A stretch of DNA of 22,829 nucleotides from CAZFHZ01 sp964519015 (GCA_964519015.1 CAZFHZ010000049.1:1-22829), one strand, 5' to 3'; positions 6,538 to 14,598 are shown, counted from the first letter of the stretch. Notes: a model not told the origin generated them from the letters alone. Translations and numbers: made by a program.

Positions 6538-6879
6538 ATGGATCTGTTCAAAGGCACACTCGACATACTCATCCTCAAAACGGTGAGCTGGATACCGGCC
6601 CACGGCTACGACATCTCCCGCTGGATCAACCTGCAGAGCGGGGGCGTGCTGCAGGTCGATGAGGGCGCGCTCTATCAGGCGCTGCGGCGTCTTGAATTGA
6701 GAGGACTGCTGAGTTCGGAATGGGGCATCACCCATACCGGCCGGGAGGCAAAATTCTACGAGCTCACCGCCGAAGGACGCCGTCAGCTCACCGATCGAGC
6801 CCGGTCTTGGGATGACTATGCCACAGCCATGGCGAAGGTCCTGAACGCCCGCCGTGCACCTGGGGAGGTGTCGGCATGA
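6538..6879 (+). CDS. PadR-family transcriptional regulator
   Basis: A 113-residue winged-helix regulator. From ATG 6538 it begins MDLFKGTLDILILKTVSW, the usual PadR opening (L.KGTLD.LIL). It continues with the winged-helix features GYDISRWI, the recognition-helix region DEGALYQALRRLELRGLL and the wing REAKFYELTAEGRRQL. I prefer ATG 6538 to the upstream GTG 6523 because GGAAGG lies eight bases before it and the protein then starts as relatives do. Its stop overlaps the ATG of the ADOP permease (ATGA), the classic PadR-ADOP pairing of Acidobacteriota and Gemmatimonadota. It probably represses this two-gene operon until a ligand is bound; the ligand is unknown. Confidence 0.93.
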   Translation: MDLFKGTLDILILKTVSWIPAHGYDISRWINLQSGGVLQVDEGALYQALRRLELRGLLSSEWGITHTGREAKFYELTAEGRRQLTDRARSWDDYATAMAKVLNARRAPGEVSA

Positions 6880-9542
6880 GGAAACGTCGCAGCGCTCATA
6901 TCAATGGTCGCCTGGCCAAGGTGACCGATCTTCCGGCCGGTGAGGATGTAAAGCGGGAGCTCGCCGCGCACCTGCAGATGAAGGTGGATGCTCTGGTCGA
7001 CAGCGGCTGGAGCGAGGAGGATGCGCGTCGCGAAGCCGAACGGCAGTTTGCGAATCTGGCCGGCGACGAGCGGGCCTGCCGCGAAACGGCCGAGCGCTTC
7101 GAACGTCGGGGACACCGGCGGAACACACGCGATCGCTGGAAACTGGATTCCCGGGTCGCCCTGCGCACACTGGCTGCCAGGCCGGGGGCGACGTTGATGA
7201 TCGTGCTTCTGCTCGCCCTTGGTATCGGCGCCACGACGGCCATCTACAGCATCGTCCGTGGAGTCCTCCTGAGGCCCCTGCCGTACCGGGAACCCGATCG
7301 CCTGGTTTCGCTGTTCGAACGGAACCAGAGTAAGGGATTTCCGCAGTTCTCGTTGGCGGGCCCGGTCTTCCAGGAATGGGCAACCCGGAGTCATACGGTC
7401 GGCCGGATGGCGTATTACCTGACCGGGAACGGGGCCCTGACCGGCGAAGGTGAGCCCGAGGTCATCCCGGTGGCCTATGTCTCCGGGGAGTTCTTCGGTG
7501 TGTTGAACCTGCCCCCACTGCTCGGCCGCACGTTGCTCCCCGATGACTGCCGTGACGGACAGGAGAATGTGGCCGTGCTGAGCGAGGGTTTCTGGAAGCT
7601 CCGTTTCGGAGCCGATGAAGCGGTGCTCGACCGGAAGATCATCGTGGATGAGGTCCCCTTGACTATCGTCGGCATCATGCCGGACTGTTGCCGGTGGCCC
7701 GATGAGAGGATTGTCCTCTGGACTCCCTGGCCATTGCCCGAGTGGGCCCAGACCAATCGGGGTAATCATTTCCTCGAGGTCATCGGACGGCTGGAACCGG
7801 GGATCGGCATAGCCGACGCCGAAAAGGAGCTGTCGGCACTCTCGGCCGGGATGATGGAGCGGTTCCCTGCGGATAGTCCGGGCTGGGATGCGGCGGTGCG
7901 ATCTCTGCATTCGTATTTGATCGGTGACGTGGACCGGCCGTTGTTGCTCCTCTTCGCCGCGGTAGGACTGGTCCTGCTGATCGTATGCGCCAACGTGGCC
8001 AACCTGATGCTGGTTCGCGGGATGGAACGGGGAGGAGAGATCGGCATCCGCATCACCCTCGGTGCCTCACGTTGGGACGTTATCAGGCAGTTTCTTATCG
8101 AGAGCTTGATCCTGGCCCTCGGAGGCGCCGCGATCGGAGTCGTGCTGGCGCTTCTGTGCACGCCGGCCATCCTCAGCCTGGCCGCCGGGATGATGCCCGG
8201 GCAGAACCCGATCGCCGTCGATACCGGTGCCCTGCTCTTCACGTTGTTCGTGGCCGTGGGAACGGGGATGCTGTTCGGGCTCATGCCTGCGGTCAGGAGT
8301 GTGCGGCAGTTTGGCCGCGACCGGTTGCAGGATTCCCTGTACGGCAACCGGATCATCCCCCGCAGCGGCCGACTCAGGGGGGCTCTGGTGGTCGCCGAGA
8401 TCGCGATGGCTATGCTGCTTTTCACCGGTGCCGGGCTGCTGCTGCGCAGTTTCGCCGGACTGATGCATTCCGATCCCGGATTCGATGCCCAGGGGACACT
8501 TACCTTCCGGATCGAGCTCCCGTACTCCCGTTACAATCAGCTCGAACCTGTCCAGACGTTCTATCACGCGCTGCTCACCGGACTGCCGACGGTTCCGGGC
8601 GTGACTTCCGTGGCCGCCACCAACACCCTGCCCCTGATCGACGGGCGGGGGGTGATCGTCTGGCGGGAAGCCGGTGATACGACACCCTTCAATGAGTGCG
8701 CCAATGCCAATTACCGGAGTGTGACGCCCGGCTACTTCGACGTCATGAGGATCCCTCTATTGCGGGGCCGAGCCTTCACCGACGCGGACACCATCTTCGG
8801 CTCGAGCGTCGTCATCGTGGATCAGGCCATGGTCGATCGCTTCTGGCCGGACTCGGATCCGCTCGGCCGGATGATCGAGATGCCTTTGGGGAACATCGGA
8901 GTCGCCCGGATTATCGGTACCGTGGGCGGGGTGCGTCAGCAGGACCTGAGTGCTCCTCCCGATCCGGCGATCTACATCCCGCTCGACCAACTCCCCTCAC
9001 CGTCGGCGTCCTACGTCGTCCGCTACGAAGGGGACCGGGGGAATGTCCTGACCGGCTTGAGGGCGCGGCTGGCCGAGGTGGATCCGAATCTCCCTCTGGC
9101 CCGGATCCTGGATTTCGAGGAGATCACCCGCCGGGCCACGGCACCGCAGCGCTTCGTCGGCATTCTGGCTGGGATCTTCGCCGGATTTGCCCTGCTCCTG
9201 TCGATGGCCGGGATCTACAGTGTGGCGGCCTACGCGGTGAGCTGCCGCCGTCGCGAATTCGGTATCCGGATCGCCATCGGAGCCCGCCCGGCCGATATCG
9301 TCAGGGGAGTCCTCGGAGGTAACGCTCCCCTTATCTTCCTGGGCATCGGACTCGGTCTGGCCGGTTCTTTGTTCACGGCCCGCCTCATCCAGGGCCTGCT
9401 CTTCGGGATCAGCCCCTGGCACGTGCTCAATTACATCATCTCTGTTCTTGTTGTTCTGGTTGTTATGACCGTCGCCGTACTGGTCCCAGCTCAGAGGGCG
9501 TCCCGGATCGATCCCGCGGCCTCGATCAGCGAGGGTACATAG
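6876..9542 (+). CDS. ADOP-family ABC transporter permease with N-terminal prefix domain
   Basis: An 888-residue inner-membrane permease. Residues of about 20-80 form the charged helical prefix typical of ADOP proteins (VKRELAAHLQMKVDAL, WSEEDARREAERQF). TM1 at about 104-128 carries LLLALGIGATTAIYSIVRGVLLRPLPY. The first periplasmic core precedes an FtsX block at about 350-470 (ANVANLMLVRGMERGGEIGIR). A second core and final FtsX block follow near 765-888 (CRRREFGIRIAIGARPADIV, ending ASRIDPAASISEG). No ATPase motifs are seen. Overlap with padR indicates co-transcription and coupled translation. It shares the overall plan of the permease at 1763 but carries the extra N-terminal prefix. Substrate unknown. 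Confidence 0.93.
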   Translation: MRKRRSAHINGRLAKVTDLPAGEDVKRELAAHLQMKVDALVDSGWSEEDARREAERQFANLAGDERACRETAERFERRGHRRNTRDRWKLDSRVALRTLAARPGATLMIVLLLALGIGATTAIYSIVRGVLLRPLPYREPDRLVSLFERNQSKGFPQFSLAGPVFQEWATRSHTVGRMAYYLTGNGALTGEGEPEVIPVAYVSGEFFGVLNLPPLLGRTLLPDDCRDGQENVAVLSEGFWKLRFGADEAVLDRKIIVDEVPLTIVGIMPDCCRWPDERIVLWTPWPLPEWAQTNRGNHFLEVIGRLEPGIGIADAEKELSALSAGMMERFPADSPGWDAAVRSLHSYLIGDVDRPLLLLFAAVGLVLLIVCANVANLMLVRGMERGGEIGIRITLGASRWDVIRQFLIESLILALGGAAIGVVLALLCTPAILSLAAGMMPGQNPIAVDTGALLFTLFVAVGTGMLFGLMPAVRSVRQFGRDRLQDSLYGNRIIPRSGRLRGALVVAEIAMAMLLFTGAGLLLRSFAGLMHSDPGFDAQGTLTFRIELPYSRYNQLEPVQTFYHALLTGLPTVPGVTSVAATNTLPLIDGRGVIVWREAGDTTPFNECANANYRSVTPGYFDVMRIPLLRGRAFTDADTIFGSSVVIVDQAMVDRFWPDSDPLGRMIEMPLGNIGVARIIGTVGGVRQQDLSAPPDPAIYIPLDQLPSPSASYVVRYEGDRGNVLTGLRARLAEVDPNLPLARILDFEEITRRATAPQRFVGILAGIFAGFALLLSMAGIYSVAAYAVSCRRREFGIRIAIGARPADIVRGVLGGNAPLIFLGIGLGLAGSLFTARLIQGLLFGISPWHVLNYIISVLVVLVVMTVAVLVPAQRASRIDPAASISEGT

Positions 9543-9561
9543 TGGACATTTGATGCTTATT

Positions 9562-9577
9562 GAGGCGGCACCCCGCC
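9562..9577 (+). terminator. GC hairpin after the permease gene; carries a 12-base motif repeated at 22290
   Basis: GGCGG (9564-9568) pairs with CCGCC (9573-9577) around CACC, 20 bases after the stop. No T-tract follows, so it is a weak terminator at best. The 12 bases at 9562-9573 (GAGGCGGCACCC) recur exactly after the last secretion gene. Confidence 0.3.
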
Positions 9578-9674
9578 CTGCGCGTCTTACGGGTTCAGGA
9601 TGTGGTTATAGACATGAGTCGACCTGTGTAATCCGGAGACGGGACCCTGAGTTCATCAGAGGCGCCTAAGCCAA

Positions 9675-9702
9675 TTGACACGCCACGAACCGGGGATATA
9701 CA
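9675..9702 (+). promoter_or_regulatory. Candidate sigma70 promoter directly before the amidohydrolase
   Basis: A perfect TTGACA (9675-9680) and TATACA (9697-9702) are separated by 16 bases. Transcription would start around 9708-9710, only a few bases before ATG 9712, so the message would be nearly leaderless. The AGGAG at 9703-9707 would then fall at or before the start site. Either the promoter is real and the message is leaderless, or AGGAG is used and the real promoter is further upstream. Confidence 0.45.
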
Positions 9703-9711
9703 AGGAGCCCC

Positions 9712-11136
9712 ATGATCCCTGATAGTCCGGTTCCCGATCTTGGTCTTCTGCTGACGAATGCCCGTCTCATCGACGGAACGGGAGCCCCGCCCCGATCACC
9801 CTGCTCGATTCGCATTCACGACGGCCGGATCGTCGAGATCGCCGACCGGCTGATCCCGGATGGTGAGAGGATCTTCGACACGGCAGGTGCGACAGTCCTG
9901 CCGGGGATCATCGACCCCCACGTGCATCTGCAGTCTGTGCCGGGATCGACCTGGCGGGAGGACAGTGAAGCTCAGAGGTGGGAGGCTGTCCGGCACCATC
10001 TCAGAGCCTACCTGGCCTGCGGTGTCACCACCGTCCTCGACGCCGCCATCGCCGCCCCTTTTCTGCGCCGGATCAGAACGTACCTGGACGGAGGCGGGGT
10101 GGGGCCCCGGTACTACGCATTGGCGCCGGCGCTCTATCCGCCCGACGGCTACCTCGACCACAATTACCTGACCGATGCCTGGGGCCCGATGTGGAAGCCT
10201 GCGGCCACTCCCGAGGATGTCGAGGATCTCTTCGCGGCCTACGACGGTATCGAGGGCATCGTGGGTGTGAAGGTCCTCATCGAACACGGCTTCAGTCCCT
10301 TCTACGACTGGAAGATCCACTCTCCCGCGATGCGCGCCCATATCCGCGAGACGGCCGGGGCCAGGGGACTGCCCATCTTCGTCCACGCTCTGCAGCACCG
10401 GGCCCACCTGATCGCGATGGAGCTGGCGCCCCGCGCTCTGATGCACTCGGGTTTCCTCGACCGACAGCCGTCGGATGAGCTCATCATGCGGATGAAGGAA
10501 CACGGCACCCGTATCCTGACGACCTTCGCCTCTCTCTTCGACTGCCTGGTCATGCGACCGTCGTTCCTGCGGGGGATCGACGACCCGCTGATCCTGGCGA
10601 CGGTCCCCCGGGCCCAGCGTGAGACGGTCGAGGATCCAAAGGCGTGGAAGGACACCTGGCGGAGCCTCTTCCGCACGACCGCCCCCCGCTGGATGCCCGA
10701 CGTGCTCTGCGATGCGGTGAGCGCCCTCGTGATGCCGGGAGTCGGGGAGAAGCTCATCCGGCGCGGGTTCGCGGATGCCCGCCGGGCGATCGGTTCACTG
10801 CACGAGGCGGGCATTACGGTCGTGATGGCCACCGATGCGGGGGCCTGGCCTCTCTTCCCGGCCTGTTTCCACGGCTACAGCACGATCCGTGAGATGGAGC
10901 TCATGGCCGGGATGGGATTCGATCCGATGGCGGTAATCGAAGCCTCCACCCGTCTGCCCGCCGAGATGCTCGGACTCCAGGACCGGATCGGGACTGTGGA
11001 AGTCGGCAAGAGCGCCGATATGGTGGTCCTCGACGAGGACCCGCTGGTGGACATCAGGGCCATGTGCTCAATCAGGTGGACGATCAGAGAGGGGAGAGCC
11101 CGCACGCCCGCCGAATGGATGGAGGATCACAGCTGA
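9712..11136 (+). CDS. Amidohydrolase-family metal-dependent hydrolase
   Basis: A 474-residue cytoplasmic TIM-barrel hydrolase of the imidazolonepropionase/dihydroorotase-like superfamily. The N-terminal beta domain (LLLTNARLIDGTGAPP, then GRIVEIAD) leads to TVLPGIIDPHVHL with the metal-binding His70 and His72. Other likely metal or active-site residues are Lys187 (IVGVKVLIEHG), His225 (IFVHALQHRAH), His245 (LMHSGFLD) and Asp375 (MATDAGAWP). The end is the typical RIGTVEVGKSADMVVLDEDPL segment that closes the beta domain. No signal peptide is visible. AGGAG precedes the ATG. It stands alone, with about 170 bases before and 476 after, so the substrate cannot be read from context. Cyclic amides, dipeptides or N-acyl compounds are all possible. 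Confidence 0.9.
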   Translation: MIPDSPVPDLGLLLTNARLIDGTGAPPRSPCSIRIHDGRIVEIADRLIPDGERIFDTAGATVLPGIIDPHVHLQSVPGSTWREDSEAQRWEAVRHHLRAYLACGVTTVLDAAIAAPFLRRIRTYLDGGGVGPRYYALAPALYPPDGYLDHNYLTDAWGPMWKPAATPEDVEDLFAAYDGIEGIVGVKVLIEHGFSPFYDWKIHSPAMRAHIRETAGARGLPIFVHALQHRAHLIAMELAPRALMHSGFLDRQPSDELIMRMKEHGTRILTTFASLFDCLVMRPSFLRGIDDPLILATVPRAQRETVEDPKAWKDTWRSLFRTTAPRWMPDVLCDAVSALVMPGVGEKLIRRGFADARRAIGSLHEAGITVVMATDAGAWPLFPACFHGYSTIREMELMAGMGFDPMAVIEASTRLPAEMLGLQDRIGTVEVGKSADMVVLDEDPLVDIRAMCSIRWTIREGRARTPAEWMEDHS

Positions 11137-11203
11137 ACTCGACTGACCTGGCCCCGTAGATCTGAACCAATCCGGCCGGAAATCATCTATTCCCTTCAGA
11201 CCA

Positions 11204-11267
11204 CGCAGCATTCCGCTCACTTACGACTATTGCGAGTAAATGTGAGCAGATGCGAGCATGTGCTGCG
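11204..11267. repeat. Nested inverted repeats (structured element)
   Basis: CGCAGCA (11204-11210) pairs perfectly with TGCTGCG (11261-11267). Inside it, GCTCAC plus TTAC (11215-11224) pairs with GTAA (11236-11239) and GTGAGC (11242-11247) with a two-base bulge. A small ATGC-GA-GCAT hairpin lies at 11250-11259. It could be an RNA structure or a protein-binding or attachment site. Confidence 0.5.
11231..11260 (+). repeat. Three imperfect 10-base tandem repeats (TGYGAG-type)
   Basis: TGCGAGTAAA, TGTGAGCAGA and TGCGAGCATG follow one another with an exact 10-base period, one helical turn. Such phasing places the TGYGAG cores on one face of the DNA. They overlap the nested inverted repeats, so one signal may partly explain the other. 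Confidence 0.5.
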
Positions 11268-11288
11268 GGTGTAATAGGGGTGTAATGG
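11267..11288 (+). repeat. Two 11-base direct repeats (GGGTGTAAT)
   Basis: GGGTGTAAT occurs at 11267-11275 and 11278-11286, an 11-base period. GTGTAAT appears again at 11427-11433. Possible regulator-binding sites; no regulator can be named. Confidence 0.4.
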
Positions 11289-11309
11289 CGAAACCTGCCC
11301 CATTCAAAT

Positions 11310-11344
11310 CTTGGTAGGTCCCAAGACCGGGTCAGAAGCCTACC
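11310..11344 (+). promoter_or_regulatory. Alternative hairpins in the putative leader of the secretion operon
   Basis: GGTAGG (11313-11318) can pair with CCTACC (11339-11344), with CCC/GGG (11320-11322 and 11329-11331) stacked inside. The competing pairing CTTGG (11310-11314) with CCAAG (11321-11325), or GGTC/GACC (11317-11320 and 11325-11328), excludes the outer stem. Mutually exclusive stems can act as a switch, but no known riboswitch class is recognised and transcription through here is unproven. Confidence 0.3.
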
Positions 11345-11612
11345 GTGGAGGACTCTCAACCGGAATGGCTCAGTTCTGTGGGGTCAGATCACGCTTCCTG
11401 GGCTGGGACATGTGACACCTCCGAGTGTGTAATATACCCTATTGAAGTGTCCGTTAAACCAAGGGAAGCCCAGTATATGGAATGACGGCTCCATGGTGTC
11501 TAACGGTCGGTACGAGACATCCCGCTTCCCGCACGAACAGCAGACGGATCCGAATGGCTCCTCAGGTCGGGTAGCCATACGGCCGGACTGCGTAAAGACA
11601 GTGAGAGACGCG

Positions 11613-12065
11613 ATGCCATACCGGGAATACCCTTCTGTGCTTCGAGCGAGGGACGGTTTCACCCTCATCGAGATCATCGTCGTGGTGACGGTGATAGCGA
11701 TACTCGCTGCGCTCGTCGGACCATCCGTCTTCAGACACCTGGGTAGGGCCAAGGATGCCGCCGCCCGCTCCCAGATGGAGATGCTGGGGGCGGCTTTGGA
11801 CGCCTACCGGCTGGATAACGGCCGCTACCCGACCACGGCCCAGGGGCTGGCAGCGCTCAATACCGAGCCGACCACCGAACCGCGGCCCCGCAACTGGCAG
11901 GGTCCCTACCTGCGGAAGGCCGTTCCCCTGGATCCCTGGGGGAATTCCTACTCCTTCACCTGTCCTGGCGAACACAACCCGACAGGCTATGACCTCCTTT
12001 CCTTCGGGGCTGATGGTGAGCTGGGTGGCGAGGGGGAGGACGCCGACATCAAGGCCTGGGAGTAA
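11613..12065 (+). CDS. gspG: Type II secretion system major pseudopilin GspG
   Basis: A 150-residue pseudopilin, the main subunit of the periplasmic pseudopilus. I chose ATG 11613 because the class III leader then is 15 residues, ending RARDG, followed by FTLIEIIVVVTVIAIL with Glu at mature position 5. The GspG-specific segments are clear: the DNGRYPTTAQGLAAL loop, then GPYLRKAVPLDPWGN, then the calcium-binding end YDLLSFGADGELGGEGEDADI. The open frame upstream to 11442 has no pilin-like content. First gene of an 11-gene operon; gspF begins 14 bases after its stop. Cleavage and N-methylation would need a GspO/PilD peptidase encoded elsewhere. Confidence 0.96.
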   Translation: MPYREYPSVLRARDGFTLIEIIVVVTVIAILAALVGPSVFRHLGRAKDAAARSQMEMLGAALDAYRLDNGRYPTTAQGLAALNTEPTTEPRPRNWQGPYLRKAVPLDPWGNSYSFTCPGEHNPTGYDLLSFGADGELGGEGEDADIKAWE

Positions 12066-12078
12066 GGGGCAGGCGATC

Positions 12079-13275
12079 ATGCCCACCTTCGTCTACCGCG
12101 CTGTCGATGATCGCGGCCGCTCTACCCGGGGGCGTCTGCTCGCCGCGACGGAGACGGCGGTGGTCCGCGACCTGGAGTCCCGGGGGCTCGTCCCGGTCGA
12201 TGTGCGCGAGACCGCGACCTCCGCTAAGAGCCGGGGCGGTTTCGGAGGCCGGCAGAAGGGTGCGGTCCTGGAATTCACTCGGGGCATGGCCGCGCTGCTG
12301 CCGGCCGGCATGCCTCTGGCCCGGGCACTGACGGTCTCGGCGGTCGCCGCCAGGGAGATCGGGCCCGCACTCGACCGTGTCCTTGAACGGTTGGAACGGG
12401 GCGATGAACTCGCTCGCGCTCTGGCGGAGGAGCCCGACCTCTTCGACCCCCTCTATATCGGCGTGGTACGGGCCGGGGAGAAGGGAGGCACCCTGGCCGC
12501 CGCCTTCCAGCGACTGGCCGACCATCTGGAGCGGGAGAGTGATCTCCGCTCCCGGCTGATATCGATGTCGATCTATCCCCTGATGCTCAGTGCCGTGGGC
12601 CTCGTCTCCGTACTGGTCCTGGTGCTCTTCGTGATCCCCCGCTTCACGGTGCTGCTCACCTCCTCAGGTGCTCCCCTTCCGGGATCGACGGCGTTCGTGC
12701 TGGGGTTGACGACGGCGGTGAGAGCGAACTGGGGGATACTCCTCACCCTCCTCATCGCCCTGGGGATGGCGCTGTTCTGGATGCGCGGGTCGCAGACCGG
12801 ACGCCGGGTGGCGGCCAGGCTGCTGGGCAAGGCACCCCTGGTGGGGGCCCCGAGGCGGCAGATCCTGGCGGCGCGTATCACGCGGATGACGGGTGAACTC
12901 CTCCACAGCGGGGCTCCCCTCCTCCTGGCGTTGCAGGAGACCGAACAGTGCCTCCAGGACCCCCTGGCCCGTGAGGTGACCAGCCGCATCCGGGCCCAGG
13001 TGCGTGAAGGTGGTTCGCTCAACCACGCTTTCGGCTCCCATGCTTTGTTCCCTCAGGAGGTCGTGCAGCTGGTCGCGCTGGGGGAGGAGTCCGGGCGTCT
13101 CGCGGAGTTCCTCCTCAAGACGTCCGACCTGCTGGAACGACGAATCGAACGCACCATGGAACGCCTGGTCGCCCTGGTCGAGCCCGTGATGATCATCGCC
13201 TTCGGAGGGGTGATCGCCCTGGTCGCACTCTCGCTGCTCCAGGCCATCTATGGCATCAACACGGGGGTCCTGTGA
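12079..13275 (+). CDS. gspF: Type II secretion inner-membrane platform protein GspF
   Basis: A 398-residue polytopic protein of the T2SSF/PilC family, the core of the inner-membrane platform that couples the ATPase to pseudopilus growth. It opens MPTFVYRAVDDRGRSTRGRL, the standard GspF start, which fixes ATG 12079 over the longer upstream frame; AGGGGCAGG lies just before it. Two T2SSF repeats lie at about 62-185 and 265-390, containing FTRGMAALLPAGMPLARAL and ITRMTGELLHSGAPLLLAL. TM segments are near 161-188, 217-239 and 370-392. The conserved GEESGRLAEFL motif is near 335. It overlaps gspH by GTGA. Confidence 0.95.
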   Translation: MPTFVYRAVDDRGRSTRGRLLAATETAVVRDLESRGLVPVDVRETATSAKSRGGFGGRQKGAVLEFTRGMAALLPAGMPLARALTVSAVAAREIGPALDRVLERLERGDELARALAEEPDLFDPLYIGVVRAGEKGGTLAAAFQRLADHLERESDLRSRLISMSIYPLMLSAVGLVSVLVLVLFVIPRFTVLLTSSGAPLPGSTAFVLGLTTAVRANWGILLTLLIALGMALFWMRGSQTGRRVAARLLGKAPLVGAPRRQILAARITRMTGELLHSGAPLLLALQETEQCLQDPLAREVTSRIRAQVREGGSLNHAFGSHALFPQEVVQLVALGEESGRLAEFLLKTSDLLERRIERTMERLVALVEPVMIIAFGGVIALVALSLLQAIYGINTGVL

Positions 13276-13889
13276 GCGGATCAGGCGGAATAGGTCTCCC
13301 GGTCCGTATCAACCGGGGACGCCAGGGCGGGTTCACACTCATCGAGTTGATCGTCGTTCTCCTGATCATCTCGGTGCTGGCGGGATCCGTCGCTCCGGCG
13401 CTCTTCAGGCCCCCTCCGGTGACCACCGGCATGGAGGAGGCCGTGAACAGGTTCGACACCCTCTTCCGCCTCGCCCGGGACTCCGCCGTGCGTACGGCCC
13501 GTCCGGTGACGGTCGTCCTGGATTCCATATCGGGGCTGCTGTGGCTCGAAGAACCCGGCACTCCATCCGACGCGTCCTCGTCTGCCTCCACCGGTCCGGG
13601 CGGCATCCCCGACAGCGGTGTCGTCGCCCGGGTGGAGGGCGCCTTCGGGGGCGGTTCCACCCTGGGGCAGGGGCTCGCAGCCCCCGGTGCGGTGATGCAG
13701 GCCCCGGCCGGCGCGCAGGCGTTCGCTCTGCCGGAAGGGATCCGGATCGACTATCTGCTCCCTCGTACCCTCTTCACCTTCACCCCGGGCGGGACGGCGA
13801 TCGGTGATTCACTGAGACTGGTCTCCATGACCGGTCAGAACTGTCTGATCACCGTCGATACCTGGAACGGTCATGTGCGTGTCTACTGA
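13272..13889 (+). CDS. gspH: Type II secretion minor pseudopilin GspH
   Basis: A 205-residue prepilin. A 20-residue leader ends RQGG, then FTLIELIVVLLIISVLAGSVAP with Glu at mature position 5. The following helix (NRFDTLFRLARDSAVRTARPVTVVLD) fits the GspH/FimT pattern. A Ser/Gly/Ala-rich insertion occupies about residues 96-155, and the C-terminus (TFTPGGTAIGDSLRL, NGHVRVY) resembles the closing strands of FimT-type pseudopilins. GTG start overlaps the gspF stop by four bases, and its end overlaps gspI by 17 bases. Assigned H by order and fold type; the minor pseudopilins are divergent, so H is likely rather than proven. Confidence 0.85.
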   Translation: MSGSGGIGLPVRINRGRQGGFTLIELIVVLLIISVLAGSVAPALFRPPPVTTGMEEAVNRFDTLFRLARDSAVRTARPVTVVLDSISGLLWLEEPGTPSDASSSASTGPGGIPDSGVVARVEGAFGGGSTLGQGLAAPGAVMQAPAGAQAFALPEGIRIDYLLPRTLFTFTPGGTAIGDSLRLVSMTGQNCLITVDTWNGHVRVY

Positions 13890-14598
13890 GCATCCAGCCG
13901 GCGACGGGATCCTCCGGGGGGCCACCGGGAGGCAGGAGGAGGGCATCCTCCTGCTGGAGGCGCTGATCGGATTGGCCATCATCGGGATCGTGACGATCTC
14001 GCTCCTCGCCGCGACCGTCTCCCAGGTGCGCTCGGCCGGGAAGGCGGATGTCCTGCTCACCGCGGCGGCTCTGGCCCAGGATCGACTGGCGGCCATCCAG
14101 TTCCTGGATCAGGAGGGATTCTCCCGCCCGCCCGATTCGCTCCTGGCCGGGACCTTTCCGGCGCCCTTCGACGAGTTCACCTGGACCGCGGAGGTCGAGG
14201 AATCGGACGGAGAATACGATCTCTACGCCGTCAGCATCATCGTGACCGGTCGAGGAGAGTGGTTCCCGCTCGAGACACTCCTGCATCGTCCGCCCCTGAC
14301 CGCTCAGGTGGCGGAAGGCGGGGGGATGGGAGCAGGCGGTCGGATGGGCGGTCGCGGAGGCAGGGGCGAGGGCGGCGACAGGGGATCGGGCGGCCGGATG
14401 GGACCAGGCGGGGAGAGAACGGTCAGAGACATGGGTATCGGTCGTTCGTACCGAGGATCCGGGCGTACCGCCCCACCGGGAGGGCAGGGGACGGGACGGG
14501 TCCCACCGCCGCTACGGCCACCACCCACGCCACCGCCCCCCGTGACTCCGCCCCCGGATGACCCGTCCGGCAGCCTGACCGAAGGGGGTACGCCGTGA
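13873..14598 (+). CDS. gspI: Minor pseudopilin GspI-like with Gly/Arg- and Pro-rich tail
   Basis: A 241-residue prepilin. The 24-residue leader ends RQEEG; the mature protein begins ILLLEALIGLAIIGIV, with Glu at position 5 but Ile instead of the usual Phe or Met at position 1. A short pilin-like body runs to about residue 147 (AALAQDRLAAIQFLDQEGF, ESDGEYDLYAVSIIV). Residues 149-241 are low complexity: first Gly/Arg/Met (GGRMGGRGGRGEGGDRG), then Pro-rich (PPPLRPPPTPPPPVTPPP). Typical GspI proteins are near 120-130 residues, so the tail nearly doubles it. It is GC-rich like the rest but keeps its frame to a GTGA overlap with gspJ, so it is probably translated. Identity as I rests on order and size of the pilin part. 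Confidence 0.8.
   Translation: MCVSTEHPAGDGILRGATGRQEEGILLLEALIGLAIIGIVTISLLAATVSQVRSAGKADVLLTAAALAQDRLAAIQFLDQEGFSRPPDSLLAGTFPAPFDEFTWTAEVEESDGEYDLYAVSIIVTGRGEWFPLETLLHRPPLTAQVAEGGGMGAGGRMGGRGGRGEGGDRGSGGRMGPGGERTVRDMGIGRSYRGSGRTAPPGGQGTGRVPPPLRPPPTPPPPVTPPPDDPSGSLTEGGTP

Larger units (their letters stand above)
11137..11612. other. Long structured intergenic region upstream of the secretion operon
   Basis: 476 bases with no convincing gene; the gspG frame is open upstream of 11613 but lacks coding character there. It holds nested inverted repeats (11204-11267), short phased repeats (11231-11260 and 11267-11288), a long hairpin region (11310-11344) and a repeated GGGTCAGA (11329-11336 and 11381-11388). 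Possible -10 elements TAATAT (11430-11435) and TATATG (11474-11479) lack well-spaced -35 boxes. The operon promoter should be here but I cannot fix it. Confidence 0.6.

Noticed and set aside
6816..7910. Minus-strand ORF of 364 residues opposite padR and the second permease
   Set aside because: Antisense shadow; no recognisable motifs, and the opposite strand encodes clear PadR and ADOP sequences.
11204..11270. tRNA-like cloverleaf (7-bp outer stem)
   Set aside because: The outer stem is the right length, but there is no T-arm consensus, no anticodon-arm geometry and no CCA-type end.
11231..11288. CRISPR array
   Set aside because: Repeats are only about 10 bases, with no spacers; no cas genes are nearby.
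11442..11612. N-terminal extension of gspG from the upstream open frame
   Set aside because: The prepilin leader from ATG 11613 has the right length and the upstream frame lacks coding character.
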